Source of the DNA: Sodiomyces alkalinus F11
Lineage: Eukaryota; Ascomycota; Sordariomycetes; Glomerellales; Plectosphaerellaceae
Length of the DNA stretch: 64,000 nucleotides
NCBI RefSeq assembly: GCF_003711515.1
Contig: NW_021167082.1
Span: forward strand, 178,650 to 242,649
Direction of reading: 5' to 3'
Positions 1 to 11,341 of this stretch are shown in pieces. Position numbers and translations under genes: made by a program. The notes beneath the pieces were generated by a model, which worked only from the letters and a program-made list of their open reading frames with translations, did no database searches and was not told where the DNA came from. Within the stretch, counting starts at the first letter, position 1. Each line of letters opens with the position of its first letter.

Positions 1-265
1 TGACAAGGATGTGAAAGGATCGAAACTTGAAGAGTTACGTAAGCTGAGGGTTAGTAAGGGTCCCTCGTTGATGGGTCGAACGCCCTACCGTGCCAATCAC
101 GTCTTGACTTTACTGTGTACCTTGTTCTTCACCGAGATTTCAAGCCAGTTATACACCGAAGAATCCGTCCACCAAAGACCTGCAGTCGAAATGGTCATGA
201 ACCTCCTTACTATGTGCCCCCAGAGTACGCGCGCCTCTGTAAGGTCAGCGAAGTCTTCAAGGCCT

Positions 266-3200
266 TCAGACCTCTCTAGAGCTGGCGATATGTTCCCGCC
301 CTTGTCCGATGCCCTCCTTGCCTCCCATATACCCCTCCACAAACTCGGCGATTGCTTCGAACTTGAAACCATTGGACCTCGCTAGATCCGAAGGTGTCAT
401 CCGGTCTTATCCGCAAGCGTGGCATCAACCCCAGGATAACGCAGCAAGACGCTTGCCGTGGTTCGATACCCGCCCATGGCAGCATGGTGAAGAGCCGTTC
501 GATCGTCTCCGTCGACAGCCCCAACGGACGCCCCGTGCGTGCTCTAAGAGCGCTTTCAAGGTCGCGCCATGCCCGCCCTTGGCCGCAACCAAGAGGGGTG
601 TAGAGCCGTGCTTGTTGGCAGCATCTACCCGAGCCCCGGTCTTTAACAGGAGCCGAACCGTTGCCTCGTTTCCCTTCTTCGCTGCGTACAGCAATGGTGT
701 GGATCCGTCAGTGTCTTTGGACTCTAGGTCGGCGTCGTGTTCCAGTAGTAGCCTAGCGATAGATTCCGACGCGAACTCGGCGGCCAAAGAGAGCGCCGTT
801 TGCCCAGTGTCCCTGAAAGGAATCTCCGGATCGGCACCGTGCTCCAGCAAGAGTTGGACAATGGGCAGGCATCCGCTGAGGGTTGCTGAATGGATTGGGC
901 GTACCTCAGCCTCTGAGTCTTCCACGCCGTTTGGGTTGACACCCTTGCCCAGCAGGCGACTCGCGACCCTCTGGTATCGGCGGTACGAGGCCACCTGCAA
1001 GAGACGCAGGCCTTCTCGGTCGCTCCACACGGGTGCTTGTGCTTCATCCACCAGAATCCTGGCAATGCGTTCATAGTTGACGCCGTGCAGGAGTATCTTC
1101 ATCGGCCCGGAAGGATGCCTTGTCCGGTCCAGATTCTTCACCAGCAGCTCGGCGATCCTCACGTGGCCTGCTTCGAGGGCATAGGAGAAAGCCGTCCGTT
1201 GATCTAACGGTTGTTCCTCATCCGGGTCGGCGCCCAATTCCAGAAGTGACCGAACAATATCCTCGTATCCCTTCTCAGCTGCTCGTGCCAGTAGTGTTCT
1301 GCCTTGCACGGCGGTCCAATCTACTGCAGTCGCCCATACGCCGAGCAGGCGGCGGGCTATGGCCGGCCTGGCTGTGTCCAGCGCCTTGTACAACACGGTG
1401 GTGATATCGTCGTGCACTCCAGCGTCCAGCAACGCCTCTACCATGCCCTCGTTTCCATGAGAAGTGGCTTGGAGCAGCAGCCAAAACCCAGCCCTGCGTC
1501 CAGTTCAACGGTACGATGGGTTCCTGGTGGTACGATTGCCGGTGTCGTGGACGTCAACCAGGGCAGACGACAAAACGTTGTCCTTCGCATCCTTGGCATC
1601 TGAGTGAGCATTCGAGCAGGCAGCCATCTTCTTCGCCAGAGGAGCAGCATAAGTGCCAAGCCCCAAGAGGCAGGTGATGAGGGACATGGCGGCGATGACG
1701 AAGACGACCACACAACCAACAGCGACCTGGAGAACAACCCCGATAGCTTCCGCGGGATCTGCCTTCGCGATAGTGCATAAGAGGGTGAGCTTCTTTATGC
1801 TATAGGTGATAGGATTAGCCAGAAACTTGACGTCCTCTGATAAGTTGGACTGCTCCTCGTTCTTAGGCTAATCGGTATTCTCAAGGGTCTCGTCTCCGGT
1901 CTGCTCCTCGAAGGATGCATGTGCCTCGTACACACACGTATCCAAAGCGGCACCCGGCGGGACGCCCTTGCTGAGCAACTCTCGCAAAACCTGTAGGTGG
2001 TTTCTTTTCACCGCCCCAGAGATTGCTGTACGCAGTAGGGGCGATGGCGGTGCCAGCTCAACGCCCGCTTCCAGGAGAGCCAATATGGATAGAAGGTCTC
2101 CATTCATCGCAGCGGATACTACTGCCGCCGACCGCGCGGCCGGGCTCACGCCGCCCCTGCCGGCAAGTTCTTGTACGACAGCTGTATGTGAGCCCTTAGC
2201 GGCAAGCAAGATGGGGTATCTATCCTCGTTAAGATCCTCGCCGTCGAGTTTGACCCCGAAATCGGTGAGCAGGCGCACGACGGCGACATGTCCCTGCTTT
2301 GTGGCAAAGCCCCGAGGTGTCAATCCACGGCCAACGCTGTCTGGGTCCGCTTTATTGTCAAGCAGGAGCTGCACAACGGCGAGGTGCCCGCCCTCTGCCG
2401 CCCATGAGATCGGCGTGCGGCCCTCAAGGTCCTTGGTGTTCACATGGACATTGTGGCGGCAGAGCAGCTGTCCAACCAGCTTCTCCATCCCTAGGCCCGA
2501 CGCCCACGATAGAAGGCTTCGGCCGGTGCTTTTGTCGACCGAGTCCGGACGGGCACCGTGGTTCAGCAGGATCAGCGCTGAGGACTCGTGGCCCCCGACC
2601 ACGGCCAGCAGGACGGCGGCCCTTTCCGTGTCGCTTTCGACCGTGTCCAGCGTTGCACCGCGCTCCATGAGAAGCTCAATCACAGCGTCATGCCCCCCTT
2701 TGCTAGCCATCGCTAGGAAGGTCTTTCTCTCCAGCGTGGCCTCGATGTCTTCATGTTCCCCGCGATTCAAGAGTGCCCGGGCAAGATTCGTGACACCGTT
2801 GGCCGTGACTGCAACCAAGGTCTTTTGCCGAATGTCCATGTCGTCTGCGTCGTGATTAGACTCGTCTGCGACTTCCGCCTCTTGATCGAGCAGCAGCTGC
2901 GCCGTGGCCTCGCTGCCGGATTGCGCGGCGGCGTACAGCGGACTGACCCCCAGGTCATAGCGCGCCCCTGCTTGGAGGAGAAGCCTAATGGATGAAACTC
3001 GGCCGTATTAGGCAGCGTAATACAGCGGCGTCTGTCCGGCCTCGTTCGTGGTGTTTACATCTGCGTCGTGGGCAAGAAGCAGCGCGACTATCCTGTCGTA
3101 TCCGCCGCGTGCCGCCGCGTGCAATGCTGTGTCACTGCTGCCCCTGTCCCATCCGGCGTCGACGTCAGCTCCATGTTGTAGGAGAGCGCACACGATGCCT

Positions 3201-5745
3201 TCGAGTGCTGCTTCTTGCACCATTTGGGCTTCGGTAGCAGCCAGCCTAGAAACTTGTAGGTTGGCCCTCCCAGCGCTTGCTGCATGTGCCGAGCATTCTT
3301 CGCGTACGCGACTTAGTCGATCAATTGCCAGGCGAAGCATATTGGGCTCGCCTCGGTTCGGATCTGCACCTTTCATCAAAAGCTCCCGCACCATTTGCAA
3401 GCTTGCCGACTCGATCGCGGCGGCCAAGACGCACCGATCCGAGCCGTCCTTCTCGCCGCCCTCGAAGTCTGCATCTGCCCCATGCTGCAGCAACACCCTG
3501 GCGGCTTCGGAATGGCCTCCGGCTGCTGCGAGCCACAGTGGAGTGAAGTGGCCGGGCAGCACGCCCGCGGCTGGGGGTCTTCCGAAACATGAACCCATGT
3601 CCGCATTGATATCCCTGGGGATCTGTGAGGCGCCGTGGTCCAGCAAAAGCTGGATCACAGCGGTGTGTCCGTGTTCCGCTGCGGAGAGCAGCGCCGTGCG
3701 GCCGGTCGACTCGCTCCTAATGTCAGCTTCTGCACCCCAGTCAAGGAGCAGACTGGTCAGTGCCTTATGACCCCTGGATGCCGCGAGGAATAAGGGGGTA
3801 TCTTCAGTCATTCCGCACAATGAATAGAGTAGTCGACGTCGGCACCAAGTCGCAATAAAGTCCGCACAATGGCCACATGCCCATTGCTGGCAGCCTGACT
3901 CAAGGGACTGCCACGGTACGTCCCTGCAAGGTTCGGATCGGCCCCCCTAGCAAGGAGCAGATGCACCACGTCTTCGTTCCCCTGAGCCGCGGCTTCCCGA
4001 AGAGGCGTGCCACCCAGCATCTCGTCGAGGTCGAGATGGCTAGGGTTTATCGTGTAATAATATCCGTTTTCCGTTTCCGTGGTCGGCGCCACGAGGTCTC
4101 GGGCTAGTACCGCATAGTCGCAAAAGCAGTTGGCGAAGGCCCCCTTTTCCAGCAACATACAGTCCCGACGCTTGATTTGTGATGGAGCAGATCATCCTTT
4201 CCCAAACATCCGATTTGGACTGGTTAGCTTCCCAGTCTCCGTCCCCCTCAAACAGCTCTAGGAGCTCTTCGGCGCTTTCCACTTGGTGCCTGACGAACGC
4301 CTCGATGTCTGGGTCCATAGCACGGATATCCAGACGAGTTATGCTGGAGGGGTCGTCGAACGCCCGCAGAATATCCTGAGCATGAGGGCGACTGGTTGTG
4401 AAAACGTGGACTCGACCGTTTTCCGCCTTGGTCAGACGTCTCAAGCATGATAACAGGTCACCTCTCTCTCCAACCTCGCATTCGCCATGCCGTCAACGAA
4501 CACATAGGCCTTTTCAAAGCTCGAGACAAGGGAGAGGATCAAGCGTTGTAGGTCTCCAACCGTGGGGTTCGTCGACCTCTTTCCTCGGGTCCTGTGCTTG
4601 CGGTAAAGCTCATCTACTTTGGGATGCAGCTTACCGTCGCGGACGGCCAACTGTCTGACCAAGCTGGCGAGTATAGAGGAGCTTGTATTCGCAACTGGGT
4701 CTTTGTAGGAGCAATACGCCAGGGCGATGCCGACCTCTTCGCCGGGAACTCTCGACTTCACATGCTCGATGAGGACTGAACTGCGCCTCGAGTCAGTTGA
4801 GCGTAACATTTCTCAGACTCGGTATTGCCGGAGGCCCTCTCACGTCACAACCGTCTTCCCAGCACCGGCTGCGTCCAAAGTCAGTAATAACCGAGTTGAG
4901 GCGAACGTTTGGCAAGGGCGCGCGCTCACGATCTCCTAGGCACCAGAGCACACGGTTCGCGTCCTCTCGTTCCAGCCAGCTGGTGACCGCTTCTGATTCC
5001 AAGAACCAAGAGCAAGTATCCTTGTGATATCGCGAGAAGATTTCTGCGTGCCGCTTCTCCATGTCTGCGATGGAGAGCTAGTCCAGGATTCGTTCACATT
5101 CTTGGTCTGGAGGTTGATCAGCCAAACCCCGTTCCGATCCCTGGGTGTCTATCACGCGGGGGGGAGGCCTTTGATACCATCCTTGCCAAGTCGTAGCCAC
5201 CTAACATCATCTAAGACTTTATCGACGGCCGATCTAGTAGCCCTCGAGAAATCACTGGGTTTGGATTTAGCGACACTCTTCTTATCCACACGGCTGAGCA
5301 GTACTTACAGATTGTCGGATTGAAGCGCGAGCAGGAAGCGGGTTTTGAGCCTCTCTAGCGATGTTAAGATCTCGGCTATGTCACTCTTCTCGAAGGGCCA
5401 TGTGAGCCGCCGGCCAAGTCTTTTGACGGCACCCGCGGGGCTAAACTTGGATGCAAGACTCTCTAGCAGTCCTTGAAATTGGTCTAACGGACCGCCGGGG
5501 ATGGCCAGGGAATTTACGGCGCTGGACAGACTGTCGCTTCTCTCCTTATCATGGGACGCTCGCTCTGACTGACTGCTCACCAAGAACAGTACACCAGTGA
5601 TGCTGCTGATCTCGCTGAAGAGTCTTTCGCGTTCCCTTGGGGCGTTTCGAGCCTTGTCTAAATAGTCGACCACTTTGCTAGCGAGCTCGAGCACTGCAAT
5701 ATAGTCGACGTCTCTAAAACATCGCCTTGGCCGCCTCAGCCACAC
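266..5745 (-). pseudogene. Decayed NLR-like STAND protein: fungal N-domain, NACHT, ankyrin repeats
   Basis: The minus strand encodes pieces of one large fungal NLR-like receptor. The N-terminal STAND domain lies at about 5309-5700 (motifs GGPLDQF, LTWPFEK, LQSDNL). An ILDxLS block follows near 5080. The P-loop reads GDPGAGKT once introns 4869-4929 and 4781-4843 are removed; another intron is 5255-5308. NACHT Walker B (VFVDG) and TTSRPH lie at 4370-4500. Ankyrin repeats fill about 4155-1870 and 1500-400, ending with a TGA at 266-268. Between the ankyrin blocks a hydrophobic stretch near 1680 could be a membrane segment. Lesions: shift at a G7 run (5158-5164), TAG at 5078-5080, shift at about 4485, NACHT joined directly to an ankyrin repeat at about 4157, shift at about 3818, TAA at 3008-3010, TAG at 1868-1870, a GCAC duplication at 535-542 and a shift at about 400. 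No ATG was found for the first residues. The family acts in heterokaryon incompatibility and fungal innate immunity. Sequencing error could explain some shifts but not all lesions. Confidence 0.8.
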
Positions 5746-6227
5746 CTAACCACACCTAGCCACCCCTAGCCACCCCTAGCCACCCCCACCCCACGTGATA
5801 TACACTACAACAAGTCGCTGTATTCAAAAGTGCGTACCTAAGGTAAGGTACGTAGGTAGGTACCTTACCTTAGGTACTGCACCCTAGATCCGATATGATC
5901 GCAGTTTTTAGTGGGGTACCAGCCAAGTTCGAGTTCGAGGTATGACACATCCCTCATGCATTCAGATCCCCAAGGCAGTTGCTTTGTACAAACTTCATGC
6001 TCCCAAGGCAAGGAATCCTGTGCGCAAGCTAAAGTCCACAACTTACCTATTGCCAGTTCATACAGCATCTCGTACGTTTCTTCTATGTATTTGAGAACGC
6101 CGTACCTCCCCTTGTACGGAGCACCCGCAAATTCTCTTTCCCCTGACGGCTCCGGCTCCGCCAAGGCGTTATCGACCCCGCGATACTGCCCTCTACGACA
6201 AGCAACGGCCAACCCACAAAGCCCAAG
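5746..6227. other. Intergenic region with short tandem CCACCCCTAG repeats and a palindrome
   Basis: Starts with four to five imperfect copies of a CCACCCCTAG-like unit (5750-5795), followed by a perfect inverted repeat listed separately. The remainder is presumably the promoter and 5' leader of the eIF2B delta gene; no coding signal was seen. Confidence 0.5.
5834..5877. repeat. Perfect inverted repeat, 18-bp arms
   Basis: Arms 5834-5851 and 5860-5877 are exact reverse complements (GTACCTAAGGTAAGGTAC and its complement), separated by an 8-bp loop. Related TACCTTAGGTA-type strings recur in intergenic DNA near 15410, 15815-15875, 31209-31258 and 44990. Confidence 0.9.
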
Positions 6228-7794
6228 ATGGTGACTGAGGGCAGTGGTCCTGCCCAGGGCACTGTGCCTTCCGGGACGACTAAGCCCATTCAGCAAGAAG
6301 AGAGGAAGGATGCACCTCCCGCGCGGGCCCCGCCGAAGAATGACCAGCCAACAGGCCCTGGAAATACCACCCCTGCGACTGCTCCTGCCCCGACCACCAA
6401 GCCAGCACCAAACAAGCCTGTAGCCAGGGACAACCAAGGGCCGTCAGGCGAGAAGAAGCTATCCAATGCCGAATTGAAGGCCAAAGCAAAGGCGGAGAAG
6501 CAAGCTCGACGAGCTCAACAGAAGGCTGCCCAACAAGCCCCGCCCGCATCAGCAGGCGCACCTCATGCCCCCCAGGGCCACGCCGGCAACGAAGCCAAGG
6601 GCGGGAAACATAAGCAGAAATCAGACGCTTCTCAGCCCGCTGCCTCGGCCAACTCCAAAGCGCAGAGCACGAAGCAGCCTATCGTCATGGCCCCGACGGC
6701 GAAGAACACCGACCACATGGCCGATGTGCCCGAGTGCTTCAGCCATCTGTCCATGGCCAAGCGCATTTCTATCACCCAGGCTGACAAAGATGTACACCCA
6801 GCCGTGCTTGCTCTTGGTCAGAAGATGGGCGCCTTTGCGCTTACCAACAGCACCGACCGGCTCGAGGCTACGCTGTTGGCCTTCAAACAGGTTTTGTTCC
6901 ACTCCATTTCGACTCTCTTTTCTCCTTTTCTGTGCTGACACCCGACACCCGACACCCGACACCCGACCTTAGGTCATCGACTCGTACACCACGCCGCAGG
7001 GCAGCACCCTGTCGCGCCATTTCACCTCCCACGTCCTGAACCCGCAGGTCGAATACCTCAGCGCCTGCCGCCCCATGTGCTTCTCCATGGGCAACGCCGT
7101 CCGCTGGCTCAAGATGCAGGTCAGCAAGATCGACATTGACCTGCCCGAGGCCGACGCCAAGAAATACCTCACCGAGGCCATCGACAACTTCCTCCGCGAG
7201 CGCATCCACGTGGCCGACGTCGTCATCGTCGAGCTCGCAGCCGACCTCATTTCGCCCCAGGGCGATCTCGTCGTCACCTTCATGCACGACCCGCTCGTCG
7301 AGCGCGCCCTGCTCCACGCGCGCCTCGAGCAGCAGAAGAACTTCCGCGTCATGATCATCGACGACCCGCTCGAGCCCACCGGCCGCGCCCTCGTCCCCCG
7401 CCTTAGCGAGAAGGGGATCCGCGTGAGCTACGTCCCCCACCTCGCCGCCCTGGGCACCCTTCTCCAGGAAGCGAGCCTCGTGTTCTTCGGCGCCGAGTCC
7501 ATGTTTAGCAATGGCGCCATGTACGCCTGCGCGGGGACGTGCGACGTGGCCCTCTTCGCCAATGACTTGGGGGTCCCAGTCATCGGCCTTTGCTCCACCA
7601 TCAACTTCACCGAGCGTGTTGCCATTGATTCCCAGACGTACAACGAGATCGACCCGGATCATCACACTGCTGACAGCTTCCGTCTGCTCTTCGATACCAC
7701 GCCTGATAAATACATCACGGCCGTTGTCACGGAGCTGGGCAAGACCGCCCCGGCCTCGGTTCCCGTCATCATGCGAAAGTTGGAGGAACTGTGA
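6228..7794 (+). CDS. Translation initiation factor eIF2B, delta subunit
   Basis: Two exons, 6228-6890 and 6973-7794, give about 494 residues, the usual length for fungal eIF2B delta (Gcd2). The first 150 residues are a low-complexity Ala/Pro/Lys/Gln region, as usual for delta subunits. From about residue 175 the eIF2B alpha/beta/delta fold follows, with recognisable blocks such as DPLVERALLHAR, FFGAESMFSNGAMYACAGT and the C-terminal NFTERV segment. eIF2B is the guanine nucleotide exchange factor for eIF2; the delta subunit belongs to its regulatory subcomplex, which senses phosphorylated eIF2alpha. The 82-bp intron starts at CAG|GTTTTG and ends CTTAG; it carries a short tandem CCCGACA array (6938-6968). 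The ATG at 6228 is the first in frame. Tail-to-tail with the next gene. Confidence 0.93.
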
Positions 7795-8460
7795 GCCTGT
7801 ACGGTACATCAAACCAACAATTTGGCCGGACTAAGGATTGGTGGCGCTTGGAACTTTATCCAGGGCGCTGCGTTTTGTATTTGGGTGATGCGAGACAACT
7901 CGAATTTTCTTATTCTCTTTTTATTTTTTTTCCTTTTTATTTTTTTTATTTTTTTAAATCCTCCCTTGGGAGGTAGATACCATTTGCACTAGCTTTTTGC
8001 CTCTTTGGGCTGGGCTGATGATGACCAGTCGTAACAAAAGGTTTGGTTGGGAGGTTCGGTTTTGGCATTGGCATCAGGGTATGGTATGATACGATGTCCT
8101 CATTTGACGATAGGGATCCCGGAATACACAAAAGAAATTTTTGACAAGGTCAATTGCGCCGGCAGTCCCATATATACAACTAGAATCTGCCGACGTTTGT
8201 GCGTGTTTTGGATTGTCGGGACCAATGTCTAGTGACACGCTGCACCTTCATCCCTGAGCGATGACAACCCTTCTGATAGTTGCGTTTCCCATTCCTGTCC
8301 CGAAAAATATCCGTGAGGATCCCACCTCGATGCATCAGCCGGTATTCTCACACACGGCTGTTTGCTCAACTCCGGCCCCATTGTAAAGATTATTTTTCTT
8401 TTTCTGTTGAATCCGACTCTATCCACAAGTCTAGGCGTCGTATCCTCGGTTCGTGTTTTT
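7795..8460. other. Intergenic, tail-to-tail 3' regions
   Basis: Carries the presumed 3' ends of the two convergent genes, with a T-rich tract at about 7909-7958. No ORF with coding character was seen. Confidence 0.5.
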
Positions 8461-8888
8461 TTACGCGGCAGCGACGGTAGCAGACGCAGCCTCGGCATCC
8501 TTGGCGGCCTTGCGGGCGCGCTTCTCGAGGAGCACGGCCTTGCGCTCGTTCAGGGTGGCGGCCTGCCTCTCGTCGACGCCCTGGAGCCAGTAGCCGAAGG
8601 CGCCGCCGCCGGCGGCGTAGGCGGGGTAGGCCCAGAAGGTCTTGAGGGTGAAGAATGGGCGCATCTCGATGCCCATTTGCCAGAAGCGGACGGCGAAGCC
8701 TGTTTTTTGGGAGGGAGGGTTGTGATGGAATTGTTAGCGCTCATTTCCCTCTCGAATTTGTTTGCGAAAGCCGTTTGGGGGAGATGCGAGCTCAACTGGT
8801 TGTCTGGAAGGGTGGGAGAGAGGTAGGTAGGTTCAGCTGGGGCGGTTCACATACCGAAGCCGGACCAGAAGAGAATCCGGGAGACCAT
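8461..8888 (-). CDS. Small mitochondrial inner-membrane-type protein (90 aa)
   Basis: Two exons: 8855-8888 (starting at the ATG, donor GTATGTG) and 8461-8699, joined across a 155-bp intron, give exactly 90 residues. The product starts MVSRILFWSGFG, has aromatic-rich hydrophobic segments at about residues 5-20 and 33-50 (WAYPAYAAGGGAFGYWLQG) and ends in a charged helix rich in Lys, Arg, Glu and Ala. Size and pattern resemble the accessory single-pass subunits of fungal respiratory complex I or ATP synthase, but I do not recognise the family with certainty. The second reading frame alone would start at an internal Met and lose the conserved-looking N-terminus, so the two-exon model is preferred. 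What is seen is the ORF and splice sites; the mitochondrial role is inference. Confidence 0.75.
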
Positions 8889-9204
8889 CGTGGGTGAGTG
8901 GTTGTGGTCGGCAGACGACGGGTGAGGTGAGGATGGCTAGCGTGCTCGCAGGGATTGCCGGTCGCTAAAGGGATGGAGTGTCGCCTCGCGTGCTGGTGTG
9001 GTCTTCGCTGCAGGGACGGGATTGCTTTCTCAATTCGTGATGCGGAAGTTGGAATCGTTCATCGGTCGTTGGATTGGACTGGGGTCCACAACCGGGTTTC
9101 GGGAAATGGTTGTCCCGAAAAGTTATAGCTGTGGTTGCGAGCTCGGTGATCGGTGGCCCTTGTCAGCTTGCGAGCCGCGATTGTACCTCAGGAGCAAATG
9201 TACT
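8889..9204. other. Intergenic region between a small membrane gene and a tRNA
   Basis: Presumed promoter of the minus-strand gene. No further feature seen. Confidence 0.4.
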
Positions 9205-9276
9205 GCTTGCATGGTGTAGTGGAAGCATAATTGCCTCACACGCAAGGGGTCCCTGGTTCGAACCCAGGTGCAAGCA
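9205..9276 (+). tRNA. tRNA-Val (CAC)
   Basis: A 72-nt cloverleaf without intron. The acceptor stem GCTTGCA pairs fully with TGCAAGC and the discriminator base is A. The anticodon loop CTCACAC gives anticodon CAC (valine). The T arm is CCTGG-TTCGAAC-CCAGG. The top anticodon-stem pair (A27-G43) is mismatched. A run of seven T residues at 9282-9288 fits an RNA polymerase III terminator. Confidence 0.95.
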
Positions 9277-9281
9277 GATTC

Positions 9282-9288
9282 TTTTTTT
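9282..9288 (+). terminator. Pol III oligo-T terminator of tRNA-Val
   Basis: Seven consecutive T residues five bases after the tRNA 3' end. Confidence 0.8.
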
Positions 9289-11341
9289 GTTATTATTCGT
9301 TTTGTTCTCTCATTGTCTCACTTTATTTCTTTATTTATTTCTTTCTTTTTCAAGGAACAAAAATTTAATCGAGCTACCCCGAAATCGACGCGGCACTCAC
9401 TCTTTTGGAAAAGAGGTATACATTGCAATGTAAAGGGTCCCAATATCAGAATGTGTTTAAGCACGCGGTACAACATGACGGTTTCAGCCATTGGAGTCTT
9501 TTGTATAATGTGATTATATTATTTTGATTTATTAGTATCGTTCATGTTCATGTCCTTAATTGTGGAGGCAAAGCCAAGAGCCTTTCCTTTCCAAGACCTG
9601 GGTAGGAATGCTGTATACTGGTTCAATCCACGGACGTAAAAAGGACAGTCACGGTGTCCGCCATTGCCCACGGTGCATCGTAAGAATTTTTCGTCCTTGT
9701 TTCCAAAGACCATGTTTCCGTGGTTTATCTGACTATTTCCAGAATTATATTTCCAGAAATATGTACTGCATATGCCCGGAGGAGCCATTCCCTGCAACCT
9801 TGAACGAACTTGCAATCTCGACACGACGGAACTACAGGAAGCCTTTGACCTCGGCAGGGTACAATCGTACATACATAGTAATTATACAGTACCCAATATG
9901 TACATACTCATCTGCCTAGCACTTGTTTTCGCACCCTACTCCGTGTGCCGAAATACGAATGTATCGATATAGCGCACCTCGGCTTCTTAAAATTTTGGCC
10001 TTTGGAATAAGGTACGCTAGAACCTGGAGAGGACGCTGAAAACCATGAAAACGGGTCAGTTACAATGTAATTGGTTACGGGCGATAAAAGCCCCGAAATA
10101 GTGCCCTCGTCGCCAAGTTTATTATGAACTGAACTTTGTACGTCATCCCACGGCCATGAGGACTTGTCCCCAAGCCTCGAGCTACCGTCGTAAGGGCTGT
10201 ACGCCTGCTGCCGTACGGTTTATTACAATTCGCTGTGATTGTGAAATCAATCTCCTAACCTACAATCAATTGGGGAGCTGGTCACGGGGGGGAGGCGTAA
10301 TACCTCGTGATGGTGTGTGGGTGCAGAAGAGATTGTGCAGAGAGTTTATTGTGTACGGATACTTTGTACAGCGAATGACTTCAGGGCATTGGAAGGTTGC
10401 CCCACACCCCGCACATCCACAATGCAGCACTGCAAACGCAGATTGTGCAGTGACCCCACTTGTCGCTCCAATGTGGTGCAGCTGCCACCCACAGCCTTCC
10501 ATCTCCAACAATGCACCCCGAAGTCTTTCGTCCTGCGATACGAAGTTCCGTTCCGTACTTCGTACATACCCCGTACTCCGGAGGCATGCTTTTGACTTGG
10601 AGGATACGAAATACGGAGTATATTTGAGGGGAAGTATGACGTTTTGTGACAATTGGGCAGGCGCCCCCCGCTGTTCAGGTACGCCGAGGACGTGCTACAA
10701 CCACCAACCTCCCTCGCCTTCAATATGAAATTCCCCTCCAATGAACAATCTTCTTCTATACCACCCACCTTCACATGCCCCCGTCCCAGCTGCAACAGCT
10801 CATCACCCTTCTTTTCTTCAAGATCTTCCAAGTCCCAACGAGCGGGGAAGAGTCATCTGTCGAATAACTGAACTGCACGATGTGGACCGTCTAGACCGGA
10901 CAAACACAACCGGACGGGACGGACGTGGTTCGATTGGACAAGCTTCGCTGAGATCCCCCCCCCCCGTTCGGAACGCCGCACAATCGCACAACTACAACGC
11001 AACTGCACACCTATTCAGTACAGTAGGAGAAGTTGTCACTTTAACGAATATTCTTATTACTGTGGCAGACAGATTCGCTTGGCCTTGGCCTGGAGGGGTC
11101 GGTTCCCCGCTAGCTTTCCCCGGTTTCAACTCCTTGCCCGCCAATTCTCCTCATTCTCAGCCTTCCTTTCTTTTCCCCTCTTCGCCTTCAAGTTTTTTTT
11201 CTTCTTTTCCTCCCAGCGACCCATCCAACCTCTTGTCGACCCTCGAGGCCCATGGCAGGTACTTGAGCGGCGGCTCCTTGTGCTGCGGTCCATCTGGCCT
11301 GATACGTCAGGACTCGGGTGCTGATTGCTAAATCCGCCATC
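9289..11341. other. Intergenic, no supported gene
   Basis: About 2 kb without a convincing coding region; the open frames here lack recognisable domains and overlap on both strands. The distal 500 bp is C/T-rich and is probably the promoter and leader of the transhydrogenase gene. Confidence 0.5.

Noticed and set aside
10156..10831. Overlapping open frames on both strands
   Set aside because: Shadows of each other with no domain or codon bias.
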